Assembly (NCBI GenBank): GCA_016124235.1
Contig: WGOC01000018.1
Location: 1-43,262, forward strand
Source: a bacterium
GTDB lineage: Bacteria; Verrucomicrobiota; Verrucomicrobiia; Limisphaerales; RI-55
Length of the DNA: 43,262 nucleotides
Direction: 5' to 3'
The first letter of the stretch is position 1. Each line of letters begins with the position of its first letter. Below are positions 7,450 through 16,916 of this stretch, one piece after another. Under the pieces are notes generated by a model that saw only the letters and a program-made list of their open reading frames with translations, had not been told where the DNA came from and made no database searches. Position numbers and translations under genes: made by a program.

Positions 7450-9858
7450 TTCGCGCTTGAGTGCCTCGCGCGGGATGCGGGGAGTTTGCAGATCGCGGAT
7501 CCACTTGTTGTGGCCAAACCACTTCACCTTGACGCTGGCAAGGTCGGCGTTCGGATCCACCAATTCCTGATACGGCCGGCCGTTCAACGAAACCGCGGTC
7601 ATCGCGTTGATCACCGGACGCTGGCCATATTGTTTCTCCCAAAGACTCGCCACGCGGCGGGCATATCGACGGAGATAAAATGCCTGGTTGCTGATGTGAA
7701 TGGACTTCGACGGCGACAGATCCTTCAGACTGTTCCAGTAAATCGTCGGCGGTTCCTGGGGCGCATCCAGAAAATCCATGATGTATGCCTGAGGTAGCAA
7801 GCTGCCGGCCTCGGGTCCGATGTCGCCGGTGTAGACAATCAGCGGCCGCCCGCCGACGTTTTCATAGCGGGGCGCGGTGCTTTGCGTCACGCGCGGATCA
7901 TCCTTCCACGCGCTGAGATTGACCGTACTTCCGTGGTCGGTCGGCGGCGTGGTGAGTTCTGGGTCGTCGATGATCAGGAACGGTTTGGTCGGTCTCGGTT
8001 GGCCTGCCAGCGTGAAGGGATCCAGGAGATGCGACAGCTCCGCCACCTTGGCCTGAACGGCTTTCGTTCCAAGCGCGTGTTTGATCATGGCTCGCAAACG
8101 CAGGCGCACCTGACCGGCCAATCCCGGTTGCAGCTGATTGTTGTCCAGCGCATCGGCGGCGGGAACAAACTTGGTGAACTCTTCCGCCAGTTCGGCTTCA
8201 CCCGCTTGCTTCAAGGCGGCGGCCGTCTGTTCGCAAAAATTCGCCAGGGTAATCGTCTCGCGCATACTCGCGGGCGGATGGCTGTACAGGCGGATCCAAA
8301 GATCGCGAACGTGGTCGCTCATCATTTCAGCCGGGATTGCCGGCGCGGAAGTGGCAAAGGGATTGTAAAGGACGCGCTCACCGGCCACGGGTTGCAATAC
8401 CACCGCCAGCTCCGGCAATTGGCGCCAGTCGATTCGTCCCGGAATCACGCGGCGAAAGATCGCGTGATCGCCTTGCCATTTGCTCCAGTCAATCCGCGGC
8501 CGGTCGTTGGTGGTGCTCAAAATCTTCGGATCACGAACCATCAAAATCGCCCCGCGCGCACTGCGCCGATCGGATTTCAATCGCCAGCTGAAGCTGAGTC
8601 CTTCGTAGGTGAATCGGCCGTCTCCGGGAATGAAATAGTGGCGGATCGGAAGTAGCGTTTGCCACACCAGCCAGACGACCACGAATCGTTTGGTCCAGAC
8701 GCTCGGATGATGCCGTTCACCGGCTTCCTGAGCGGGCAGGGCATGTTGCTTGACCCGCCAGCCCAGCAAGGCGCCGACACCCGGAAACACGATCGCGCCT
8801 CCAATCAACCAGCCCCAATCGGGTTTGCCGAAACGGGGTTTCTTCAGCCAGGCCCAGAAGCGCTCCGGCCAATCCGTATCGAGAAAAATCAACGCCGTCG
8901 TCGCGCCGGCCAGTGGAAACCAATCGATGTCGTCAAAGATCAGCAGGTGATTCGTCGCGTGGAAGATCAGCATCAACAGCATCGCGAACATGCGCGATCG
9001 CCGGAACAAAAACAGGAAGCCGACCGCCAGATCAAAAACGAGTCCGGTGTAGCTGATGAAATAGGCGAACCAATCGCTGTGCAGCAGGGTCTGCAATAAT
9101 TTCAGTTGCCCGGCCGACAACCATGACACGTACGGCTTCGTCACCGTCGGATCGTTGAGAAACCAGCGGACCGGGACGGCATCCACCAACCAATCGAGGC
9201 TGAGTTTCGCCACGCCCGCGTAAAAATAGGCGATCACCAATTGCCCGCGCAGCAGAAAGACGGTCCAGAAGGGCACCGTCCGGACCCAAGGTTCGTTGCG
9301 GCGGCGCGCGAGTAACGCATCAATGCTGAATCGTCGTCCCGTGGGCATCCAGACCAGCAGGAAGGTGAAAAGCAATTCGAGATAATAGTGGCTCTGCCAA
9401 TAGGAACGCGTGGACTCCACCACAAAGAAGTAAGCCCAGGTCAGGAAGACGATTGCCGACGATATACGGCTGCGAAAGCCCAATGCCATCGATAATCCGG
9501 CAATGGCTTGGAGTCCCGCCAAAGCATACATCCAGTGCGTGGGCAGCAGCGGCAACCATTCAAAGCCGGGATAAGGAAAGTTGAAGGTGAAGCTTGACCC
9601 GGCGTAATAGGTATCGATCGGACTCGTCCCCATGCTGATCGCCGACGGGTTGGGGCGGCACAACGACCACGCTTCGAGCATCATCAGCAACCCCATCGAG
9701 ATTCGCAGAAACCCGAGCGAGGCTCCGCTCACCGGTTCGGCCAGGATCGCTTGGAGCCGCCCCCAGTAGCGACTGACGAACGAGGCGGTTGACTTGGCTT
9801 TCGCGTTGCCGGCCGGGGAGGCGGGTGTGGATCGGTTGTGGTGGCTGCGCCGTTTCAT
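7438..9858 (-). CDS. HTTM-domain membrane protein (gamma-carboxylase-like)
   Basis: An 806-residue polytopic inner-membrane protein of the HTTM / vitamin K-dependent gamma-carboxylase-like superfamily. The N-terminal 400 residues hold many hydrophobic segments and family hallmarks: I-A-Y-F-Y-A-G-V-A-K-L (about 215-225), F-H-A-T-N-H-L-L-I-F (about 300) and, after the membrane part, L-P-I-R-H-Y-F-I-P-G-D with T-Y-E-G-L-S-F-S-W-R-L. The C-terminal 330 residues are soluble and probably periplasmic. Bacterial members are mostly uncharacterised, so carboxylase activity is not claimed. The frame extends to a TTG at 9912, but ATG 9858 (M-K-R-R-S) is the better start. It diverges from the giant gene at 10200. 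Confidence 0.8.
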   Translation of the reverse strand: MKRRSHHNRSTPASPAGNAKAKSTASFVSRYWGRLQAILAEPVSGASLGFLRISMGLLMMLEAWSLCRPNPSAISMGTSPIDTYYAGSSFTFNFPYPGFEWLPLLPTHWMYALAGLQAIAGLSMALGFRSRISSAIVFLTWAYFFVVESTRSYWQSHYYLELLFTFLLVWMPTGRRFSIDALLARRRNEPWVRTVPFWTVFLLRGQLVIAYFYAGVAKLSLDWLVDAVPVRWFLNDPTVTKPYVSWLSAGQLKLLQTLLHSDWFAYFISYTGLVFDLAVGFLFLFRRSRMFAMLLMLIFHATNHLLIFDDIDWFPLAGATTALIFLDTDWPERFWAWLKKPRFGKPDWGWLIGGAIVFPGVGALLGWRVKQHALPAQEAGERHHPSVWTKRFVVVWLVWQTLLPIRHYFIPGDGRFTYEGLSFSWRLKSDRRSARGAILMVRDPKILSTTNDRPRIDWSKWQGDHAIFRRVIPGRIDWRQLPELAVVLQPVAGERVLYNPFATSAPAIPAEMMSDHVRDLWIRLYSHPPASMRETITLANFCEQTAAALKQAGEAELAEEFTKFVPAADALDNNQLQPGLAGQVRLRLRAMIKHALGTKAVQAKVAELSHLLDPFTLAGQPRPTKPFLIIDDPELTTPPTDHGSTVNLSAWKDDPRVTQSTAPRYENVGGRPLIVYTGDIGPEAGSLLPQAYIMDFLDAPQEPPTIYWNSLKDLSPSKSIHISNQAFYLRRYARRVASLWEKQYGQRPVINAMTAVSLNGRPYQELVDPNADLASVKVKWFGHNKWIRDLQTPRIPREALKREEPN

Positions 9859-10011
9859 GAAGCAGGAGCTGACGCAAAGCGTTGAGCTTTTGATTCGTCG
9901 GGACAAGGACAATGGAAACCCGAAACGGTGGCAAATGATCTGTACGGAATATGGCTGGCACCCAACGCAAATTGTCCGCGCCGGGTCAGGGGTGAGTCGG
10001 TTGTTTGGTGG

Positions 10012-10063
10012 GGTGAATTAGAAAAAAATATTGCAAAGAAAATTTCATTATGGCTAATTCACC
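10012..10063. promoter_or_regulatory. 10-bp inverted repeat around an A/T-rich spacer
   Basis: GGTGAATTAG (10012-10021) and its exact reverse complement CTAATTCACC (10054-10063) enclose 32 mostly A/T bases. The arm centres are 42 bp apart, about four helical turns. The pair could be a paired operator for either divergent gene, or could form a stem-loop. Confidence 0.45.
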
Positions 10064-10082
10064 ACGTTTCCCAAAACAAACC

Positions 10083-10196
10083 ATGTCTATCAGCCTGACC
10101 AAACGGGCAGCTTTGGCTGTCAAGAGGCGTCTCGAGCGGGTGCCGGGTTTCCTCATGTACAGTCAGGGCGAGACGACAACCAACCAAAGAAGGTAG
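10083..10196 (+). CDS. Possible 37-residue leader ORF
   Basis: An ATG frame of 37 codons ends at TAG 10194-10196, three bases before the ATG of the 1623-residue protein. Its last codons overlap that gene's ribosome-binding site. The peptide is basic (K-R-A-A-L-A-V-K-R-R-L-E-R) and not recognised. No ribosome site precedes it. It may be chance, or a leader that couples translation. Confidence 0.2.
   Translation: MSISLTKRAALAVKRRLERVPGFLMYSQGETTTNQRR
10186..10193 (+). promoter_or_regulatory. Strong ribosome-binding site
   Basis: AAAGAAGG lies 6 bases before the ATG at 10200. It fixes the start of the giant secreted protein and agrees with strong expression. Most other genes here lack so clear a site. 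Confidence 0.65.
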
Positions 10197-10199
10197 CCT

Positions 10200-13100
10200 A
10201 TGCGCAGTACAATCCTAAGAAGGCTGACCACAACCGTCCTGACCACAGGTCTGGGCGTGGGGTCGGCCTTGGCTGGCAATTTGGACCAGCTCCAATACTT
10301 CAATGTTCCGGGGGGGACAGTGGCCACACTGTACACCGCCCCGAACAATACCACCTTCCCGGACAATCCCGGGTACAACGGTGTGCTCCAATACTCCGAG
10401 CTCATCAATCCTCTGCTCGCCAACCCGCCAGCGACGTTTATTCAGACCACGGGCGGCAACCCTCAGGATTCCGCGACCTATATCCGCGGTTTCATTGAGC
10501 CGCCACAAACCGGTTCCTACACCTTCTGGGTGTCCGGTTCTTCGGATGCGGAACTTTGGCTGAGCACCGACACCTCGCCGGGTAACGTTGGCAGCAAGCC
10601 GATCGCCTACACGGGTGGTTCCACGGGGCAAAACGTATGGGCGGCTCGTGATTCACAGCGGTCGGCTCCGGTTCAGTTGGAGAAGGGCAAACAATACTAC
10701 TTCCACATGATTCAGAAATCGTCGGGCACCGGCGGTCTGGCTCAGATGGGATGGTGGAAACCTGACTTCACTCTGGAGCGCCCGATTCCGATTCGTTATG
10801 CCCAGCGATTCCCGTGGGCGGCGAATTGTATCACGGGCATTGGTTGCTCGGGCAGCTTCACTGCGGAAGGTTCGTACACCCCGCCGCGTGTGGATCGCAA
10901 CCCTGGTAACAATAGCGGCACCAGTGACATCACGTTCCAAACCTATGAGAATCTCCCGATCGACCTGACCCCGTGGGTGACGGCCAACCATCCGGTTCAA
11001 TTCCAATGGCAGGAATTGGCTGGCGGTCCGTCCGGCACGGCTACGGATATCGCGGGTGAAATCACGTCCACGAAGTACATCGAAAGCGGCACGGTTGCCG
11101 ACAATGATGGTAAGACCTACCGCTTGAAGATGACTCAGGGGACGACGGTTAGCTACACCAAGGCGGTGACTCTCCGGGTTCTTCAGGACTTCACGTCGCC
11201 GACAATCGTTGCCGCCAACGCGGCCGGTAACACGATGGGCTTCAATGTCATTTTCTCTGAGAATGTGGATCCCAGCACCGCGACGAATTCGGCCAACTAT
11301 ACCTGCAATAATGGTGTGACGGTCGACCATGTCGAAATGCGCTACGGTGAAACCCCGAACAACACGGTCGTTGTCTACACCACGGGTTCCATTCCGGGTA
11401 ACACAACGGTGACCGTCAAGAACGTCGCCGACCTCTCGACCTATCAGCCGGGCGGTAACCCGATCAATGAAAACGGCGTCGACAACGTTGCCGACGTCCT
11501 CCTCACCGACGGCATCATTTCCCAATATCGCTACGGTGCGGTCAATGGCGGTGACGGCATCGGTGGTACGGTGGTGTCCGATATGGTGAACAACACCAAT
11601 CGCTTTACGGACCCGTATATTTGGGCGACGAATCCGACGGACCGCCGTGAGTTCCCGGGTCTGCCGGATGACAAGGCGACTCCTTCCCTGATGGAAGTCC
11701 CGGTCAACGTGGCCAACAACTACGGTGCGATGCTGGTGGGCTATCTCTACCCGCCACAAACCGGCACCTATAACTTCGTAATCTCCAGCGACGATCAATC
11801 GATCCTGTATCTCAGCCCGGATGCAGATCCGGCTCATCGCGTGGCGATCGCCGCCGAAGTGCAGTGGAACGGCTCCCGCGCTTACACCTCGCGCGACCGT
11901 CGCTCGGCCAGTGCCATCGGCAGTGGTTCTGCGGTCCGTGATGTTCTCCCCGGCCAGAGCGGTCCTGCGACTGCCGACGGTTCGAACTTTAAGTTCAATG
12001 AATCCAAGAACGTCGACACCACCGGCACCACGACCCTGATCAAGGGTAACAAATACTACATCGAAGCCCTCATGAAGGAAGGCGGCGGCGGTGACAACCT
12101 CTCCGTTACCTGGCAGCTGCCGGGCTCTTGGACCGCGGGTGATAACACCACCGGTTTGTCTGATAATCAGGACCCGATCCCGGGTATCTACCTCAGCCAA
12201 TATGCGGCGGCCGGCCAAGTTGGTCCCATCCATATTCTGACCCAACCGCAGGGCGGCGACGTCGGTGAGAACATTCCGATCACGTTCTCGGTGGTCCACG
12301 ACGGTGCCCAATCCTATACCTATCAGTGGTATAAGAACGGCACGATTATTCCGGACGCCAATGCCCGGCAATTCACCCTTCCGCAGCCTGATCCCGTTAC
12401 GGATCAAAACGCCGCATATACGGTGGTCATTCGCAACCTGTTCAGCGAGGCCATCAGCGATGCGGCGGTGCTGAACGTCATTGCGGACACGAATGCGCCA
12501 ACCTTGGTGCGTGCTGTGGGTAGCGATAGCTACAACAAAGCAACCATCTGGTTCAGCGAAAACGTCAATGAGACGGAAGCGGTCAATCCGGCGAACTACG
12601 CCATCAGCGGTCTGAGCATCCTCGGCACCGGCACCTTGGGCGGTTATGCCAACGGTGGCTACTCGCAGGTGACCTTCAATACGACCCAGCAGAGTGAGGG
12701 CACTGAATACGAAGTGACCGTGAATAACGTGCATGACATTGCCAACGCCGCCAATGCAATTGCGGCGGACAGCAAGGTCAAATTCCATGGCTTCGTGAAG
12801 ACCAAGGGCTTCGTCGTCGGCAAGATCTACCGCGATATTGGTGGCACGGCGGTATCGGGCCTGACTTCCTCGCCCAACTTCCCGGATAATCCGAATGAGT
12901 CTCATATCTACAGCCAGGTCATGTTCGGTCTCGGACCGGCACCGGCTGCAGGAAACGGTGGCGACACCTACGGTGACAACTTCGGCATCATGTTCTCCGG
13001 AACGATCACCGCTCCCGCGACGGCGAGCTATCGGTTCTTCACCCGCAGTGATGACGCTTCGCAGTTCATCATGAACACGAGTGGCAGTTCGCTTCCTTCC

Positions 13101-15071
13101 TACACCGCCACCCCGCTGGCGCAGGAAACGGGTTGCTGCACCGGCTTCGTTGAACCGCCCGATGCGAAGGCTTCGGCCCCCGTCAGTCTGACCGCCGGCA
13201 CCCAGTATGGGTTTGTCTACATGGTCAAAGAAGGCGGTGGTGGTGACTGGGGTGCCTTGGCGATGCGCCGCGAAGGCGATTCGACGCCCGCCGCGAACCT
13301 CCCCTACGTCGCCGGCAATATCTGCTGTGCGATTGCGAACCCTGATGAGAACACATTCGCCTTCACCTCTGAGCCGCAGGACGGCACGGCGGACGAAGGG
13401 TTGACACTCACGTTCTCGGCAGCAGGAAATGGACAAACGCTGCTCAATAAGTTGGCGAATCCTCCGACCAGTGCACCAGTCGCTTGGCAATGGCAGAAAA
13501 AGGCCACCAACGACGGCGCCGTGTTTGTTGACATCGCGGGTGCTTACAGCGCGACCTACACGACGGCGCCTCTAACACCAGCCGACAATGGTGCGCAATA
13601 TCGCGCGGTGGCCAGCATCCCTGGCTTGTCCACGCCGAGCGCCCCAGCCACGGCGACAGTCGGTATCGACACCATCAAGCCGACAGTGCTCGCGATCACC
13701 GGATCGCAGGCGCAGAATCAAGTGAAGGTCTACTTCAGCGAGCCGGTTAATCAGAGCGAAGCTGAGACATTGGGCAACTACAGCATCACCAGCCCAGCCT
13801 TGACGATCAACTCTGCGAAGCTGTCGGCCGACGGCAAAGTCGTCACCCTCACCACGGCTGCCCAAACCCCAGGCACCCAATACACGGTGAGCGTGAACGG
13901 CATCCACGACATCGCCACGGCGAAGAATCCGTTGGATCCGTCGCCCACGACCAAGACCATCACTGCATGGACGCTCGCCACCGGCGTGGTTCGTCAGCAG
14001 CTCTACTTCGACATTGGTGGTGATGAAGTCACCCTCACCAATGATTCGCACTGGCCGAACAACCCGAGCACCGATACCTATCTCTCGGCATGGGATACGC
14101 CTCCCAGCGATTGCTGCGGCGCCCCGAACCGGGAAAACTTCGGCACTCGCATGACCGGTCTGATCACACCGACGGAAACGGCGGACTACTACTTCGCCAT
14201 CTCCGGTGACGACCATCAGCTGTTCTTCCTGAGCACGGATGCCAGTCCGGCGCATACGCGCTTGATTGTTGCCGAGCCGCAGTGGAACGGCTGGCGTTCA
14301 TGGAACACCACTGATCGTCGTATCGGCGGTCAGAACTACTTCCCTGATGTGACGACGCTCCCGATCAACCGCTCGCAGAACACCGTCGGCAAGATCCACC
14401 TCGAAGCGGGTGTGAGCTACTACGGTGAATCGATCGGTAAGGAAGGCGGCGGCGGTGATAGCTCCGCGGTCACCTGGTGGAAAGACGGCGACACAATGCC
14501 GGCCGACAACACCTCGGGCATCCTGGGCACGTTTGTGAAGAACTACGTGAATCCGGATAACCAGATCATCATTGCGACTCAGCCGCAAAGCCAGAGCGCA
14601 ACGGCAGGTAGTGACGTCACTTTCAGCGTGGCGGCCACGACCTACGAGCCGAAGTTCGGCGGTCCGATCACCTATCAATGGCGCAAGAATGGCACTGCGA
14701 TCAGTGGTGCCAATGGTAGCAGCTACACGGCAGCTGGTGTCACCAGTGGTGACAACGCAGCGACGTTTGATGTGGTCATGAACGCACCCGGTGCACCGCA
14801 GGCCACCAGCGCGCAGGCCATCCTGACAGTTGGTGGAGTAGTCGATCCAGGCGCACCGACGTTGACGGTCACCAAGAGTGGCAACAACGTCACCGTCTCA
14901 TATCCTGCGGACGCACAGGCTGCAGGTCATGCGTTGGAGAAGTCAACGGCCCTGCCTGGTGGCTTCGCAGCTGATGGTAGTGGCTCGGTCTCAGGTGCAA
15001 ATTACAGCACCACGGTCGATGTTTCAGCGCAAGGTGCTGCAGACCAGACCTACTGGCGCACGAAGAAGTAA
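10200..15071 (+). CDS. Giant secreted PA14/Ig-repeat surface protein
   Basis: A 1623-residue protein with a signal peptide (R-R-L-T-T-T-V-L-T-T-G-L-G-V-G-S-A-L-A-G, cut near residue 26). Four diverged PA14/GLEYA-like modules start near residues 60, 430, 870 and 1260. Each has a Y-x-F hydrophobic strand with an acidic S-D-D or G-D-D loop. Three of the four carry the loop K-E-G-G-G-G-D (near 625, 1009, 1413). Between them are Ig-like modules (Y-Q-W-Y-K-N-G, Y-Q-W-R-K-N-G) and SbsA/Big5-like modules (W-F-S-E-N-V-N, Y-F-S-E-P-V-N). The C-terminus (about 1550-1623) resembles the short module shared by other secreted proteins here and ends Y-W-R-T-K-K. No transmembrane anchor is seen. A strong ribosome site, regular C-ending codons and a strong terminator suggest high expression. 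PA14 modules often bind glycans; a surface layer or adhesin role is inference. Confidence 0.8.
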   Translation: MRSTILRRLTTTVLTTGLGVGSALAGNLDQLQYFNVPGGTVATLYTAPNNTTFPDNPGYNGVLQYSELINPLLANPPATFIQTTGGNPQDSATYIRGFIEPPQTGSYTFWVSGSSDAELWLSTDTSPGNVGSKPIAYTGGSTGQNVWAARDSQRSAPVQLEKGKQYYFHMIQKSSGTGGLAQMGWWKPDFTLERPIPIRYAQRFPWAANCITGIGCSGSFTAEGSYTPPRVDRNPGNNSGTSDITFQTYENLPIDLTPWVTANHPVQFQWQELAGGPSGTATDIAGEITSTKYIESGTVADNDGKTYRLKMTQGTTVSYTKAVTLRVLQDFTSPTIVAANAAGNTMGFNVIFSENVDPSTATNSANYTCNNGVTVDHVEMRYGETPNNTVVVYTTGSIPGNTTVTVKNVADLSTYQPGGNPINENGVDNVADVLLTDGIISQYRYGAVNGGDGIGGTVVSDMVNNTNRFTDPYIWATNPTDRREFPGLPDDKATPSLMEVPVNVANNYGAMLVGYLYPPQTGTYNFVISSDDQSILYLSPDADPAHRVAIAAEVQWNGSRAYTSRDRRSASAIGSGSAVRDVLPGQSGPATADGSNFKFNESKNVDTTGTTTLIKGNKYYIEALMKEGGGGDNLSVTWQLPGSWTAGDNTTGLSDNQDPIPGIYLSQYAAAGQVGPIHILTQPQGGDVGENIPITFSVVHDGAQSYTYQWYKNGTIIPDANARQFTLPQPDPVTDQNAAYTVVIRNLFSEAISDAAVLNVIADTNAPTLVRAVGSDSYNKATIWFSENVNETEAVNPANYAISGLSILGTGTLGGYANGGYSQVTFNTTQQSEGTEYEVTVNNVHDIANAANAIAADSKVKFHGFVKTKGFVVGKIYRDIGGTAVSGLTSSPNFPDNPNESHIYSQVMFGLGPAPAAGNGGDTYGDNFGIMFSGTITAPATASYRFFTRSDDASQFIMNTSGSSLPSYTATPLAQETGCCTGFVEPPDAKASAPVSLTAGTQYGFVYMVKEGGGGDWGALAMRREGDSTPAANLPYVAGNICCAIANPDENTFAFTSEPQDGTADEGLTLTFSAAGNGQTLLNKLANPPTSAPVAWQWQKKATNDGAVFVDIAGAYSATYTTAPLTPADNGAQYRAVASIPGLSTPSAPATATVGIDTIKPTVLAITGSQAQNQVKVYFSEPVNQSEAETLGNYSITSPALTINSAKLSADGKVVTLTTAAQTPGTQYTVSVNGIHDIATAKNPLDPSPTTKTITAWTLATGVVRQQLYFDIGGDEVTLTNDSHWPNNPSTDTYLSAWDTPPSDCCGAPNRENFGTRMTGLITPTETADYYFAISGDDHQLFFLSTDASPAHTRLIVAEPQWNGWRSWNTTDRRIGGQNYFPDVTTLPINRSQNTVGKIHLEAGVSYYGESIGKEGGGGDSSAVTWWKDGDTMPADNTSGILGTFVKNYVNPDNQIIIATQPQSQSATAGSDVTFSVAATTYEPKFGGPITYQWRKNGTAISGANGSSYTAAGVTSGDNAATFDVVMNAPGAPQATSAQAILTVGGVVDPGAPTLTVTKSGNNVTVSYPADAQAAGHALEKSTALPGGFAADGSGSVSGANYSTTVDVSAQGAADQTYWRTKK

Positions 15072-15097
15072 GTCGTAGCACTTACCAAGAAATCACA

Positions 15098-15134
15098 GGA
15101 AGGCCGGAGCATCCGCTCCGGCCTTCCCTTTTTT
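15098..15134 (+). terminator. Strong intrinsic terminator
   Basis: A perfect 13-bp stem (15098-15110 with 15115-15127, GGAAGGCCGGAGC) with the 4-base loop ATCC is followed by CTTTTTT. It lies 26 bases after the stop of the giant secreted protein and should end its transcript. Confidence 0.9.
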
Positions 15135-15628
15135 GGGTGCAACAAAACGCCGGGGAAAGGTCACAGAAGGTGCAATCAATTTCGAGAAGAGCGTTGTTGC
15201 CGAGTCTGTAAACCTGCACTCGGAGCGCGGACCGCCGAGTCCGCCTGAGCCCAACTCGGATAAGTCGCGGACATGGCCGTCCTCGCTCCTTTCTCTTGCT
15301 TTTGGTCCCAATGCGCGGTCGACATACCGTGAAGGCTTTTGATGAACCGGAAGGGCGGCACTCATGCCGCCCAGGGGATACACGCAATGAAATATCGGGC
15401 GGCAGGAATGCCGCCCTTACACCGGCTTATAGCGGTTTCAGAAATACTATGGCCACGAAACCACCTGTCGATTAGGGCAGAGCTGCCGCGCCGCCGGTTC
15501 AGGCTACTTTATTACTTGAACTGCTCTAGGGGTTCAAAGTGCGAACCATCCGTTGGAAGTATTCTTTCCCCGCTCCTTCGTCCTGGGCGGAGGAGGGAAA
15601 ACTGGTGTTTTGGACCTTCCCTGCCGCT
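15135..15628. other. Repeat-rich gene-free stretch
   Basis: About 490 bases without a supported gene lie between two gene ends. They hold palindromes at 15227-15244 (GCGGAC/GTCCGC), 15353-15372 and 15397-15416. No tRNA-like or other recognisable RNA fold was found. Confidence 0.55.
15353..15416. repeat. Two copies of a GGGCGGCA hairpin
   Basis: GGGCGGCA pairs with TGCCGCCC at 15353-15360/15365-15372 (loop CTCA) and again at 15397-15404/15409-15416 (loop GGAA). The stems are identical, the loops differ, and the copies are 24 bases apart. This is the pattern of a REP-like dispersed palindrome. Confidence 0.6.
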
Positions 15629-16795
15629 CTACGCCCGCAGATTGCGATACCCGCGCATCCACTTTTGATCGATGAAACGTTTCAGATACCAGACCCAACG
15701 TCCCGACACGCAAATGCCGCCGCGCGACGCAACGGCTTGCCGGTCGCCGGTTGAGATCAGGTTCAACGACAAGCGTTGCGGGTGGTAACTCTCCATCGGC
15801 AATCCCCTCAATACCGCCCGGAGATTTCTGGCCAGCGGCGGTCCTTGGCGCACCGCATAGACGCCACTCTTCGGACACGGGTTCTCAATCAGCGTCGCCA
15901 CATCACCGGCGGCAAAAACAAAATCGTGGGAAGTCGACTGCAGGAACGAATTCACCGCAACGAATCCACTGGCGTCGGTTGCGAGGCCGGCCTGGGCAGG
16001 CCAATCGGGGGCCGCCGCGTTGGTGGTCCAGAACAACGCGGCGTAGGCGATTTCCCTGCCGCTCTCGCAGATCACACGGGAAGGTTGCACGGTTTCCGTC
16101 GGATCATTTGTCAGAACGCAAATGCCGCGTTGACGAAGGATCGATTCGAACCGCGCGATGACCCGCCGATGGTGGCCGGGCAGGATGTTCGTCGACCCCG
16201 TGATAATCGTGCAGTGGAGCAAATTGTCCGGAAGTCCCTTTCTCCGCGCGAATGCCCTGAGTCGATGCTGCAGGGATAGGGTCAATTCGACGCCTCCAGC
16301 GCCGCCACCTACCGTCACCAAATGAAATGGGGTTTCGCGATGCCGGAGGAATGGCTCGTCAAGTTCGGGAAGACGATGAAGTAGTTGGTCGATGGGTTTT
16401 ACCGCGATGGCAAATTCTTCCGCACCGGGAATTTCCGCGCGTGTGGGTGTGGAACCGGTGTCGATCGACAGAACGTCAAACGCAACTTGCTCGCCACCGT
16501 CGAGCTGAATGTGCCGTGTGTGCAGATCGAGTCCCACGGCACGACCGCGAATGAAATCAGCCCGAGCGAAGGCACACAACGGTCGCAGGTCCAGATGGAT
16601 TTCATCGCGCGAGTAGTGCCCGGCGATCATGCCCGGCAACATGCCGCTATACGGCGTGTCATCGTAAGGCGAAACCAGCACCAACCGGGTGCCGGCCAGC
16701 GGCTGTTGCCCAAACGCTTTGAGCACCGCCACGTGTGCGTGGCCACCCCCGAGGAGCACCAGCCGTTTCGGACGTTGCGACTTTGCTGACGACAC
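15629..16795 (-). CDS. FAD-dependent pyridine nucleotide-disulfide oxidoreductase, SelD-N type
   Basis: A 388-residue flavoprotein resembling type II NADH dehydrogenases, and most closely the family often fused to the N-terminus of selenide-water dikinase SelD. Visible: N-terminal FAD-binding G-G-G-H-A-H-V-A-V-L; the family segment T-P-Y-S-G-M-L-P-G-M-I-A-G-H-Y; a second nucleotide-binding G-G-G-A-G-G-V-E-L (about 165); and a late F-A-A-G-D-V-A (about 295) that contacts FAD. Here it stands alone, and no selD is in the window. No membrane helix is visible; NDH-2-type enzymes bind membranes peripherally. The start is a GTG at 16795; no better start was found. It diverges from the Nudix gene. 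A role as quinone reductase or in selenium metabolism is not settled. Confidence 0.75.
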   Translation of the reverse strand: MSSAKSQRPKRLVLLGGGHAHVAVLKAFGQQPLAGTRLVLVSPYDDTPYSGMLPGMIAGHYSRDEIHLDLRPLCAFARADFIRGRAVGLDLHTRHIQLDGGEQVAFDVLSIDTGSTPTRAEIPGAEEFAIAVKPIDQLLHRLPELDEPFLRHRETPFHLVTVGGGAGGVELTLSLQHRLRAFARRKGLPDNLLHCTIITGSTNILPGHHRRVIARFESILRQRGICVLTNDPTETVQPSRVICESGREIAYAALFWTTNAAAPDWPAQAGLATDASGFVAVNSFLQSTSHDFVFAAGDVATLIENPCPKSGVYAVRQGPPLARNLRAVLRGLPMESYHPQRLSLNLISTGDRQAVASRGGICVSGRWVWYLKRFIDQKWMRGYRNLRA

Positions 16796-16916
16796 AGACG
16801 CAGTATCCCGTCAGGGCGATTGCCAACGCAACGGGAATGTCGGAACGGGCCGGGTACGGAGTGCCGCGGTTTCGTCCCGACTTGTCGATAACCGGTCCGG
16901 CTGGTTCACTCCCGGG

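Larger units (their letters stand above)
9859..10199. other. Divergent promoter region
   Basis: This stretch separates the HTTM gene (minus) from the giant secreted protein (plus). It contains a 10-bp inverted repeat with an A/T-rich centre (10012-10063), a short open frame (10083-10196) and the ribosome-binding site of the downstream gene. Confidence 0.6.

Noticed and set aside
10653..13490. 945-codon open frame on the minus strand
   Set aside because: It is antisense to the giant secreted protein, has no domain, is unusually rich in Arg, Val and Ile and results from the repetitive codon pattern of the sense gene.
15353..15416. CRISPR array
   Set aside because: Only two short palindromes with non-spacer-like distance; no further repeats and no cas genes.
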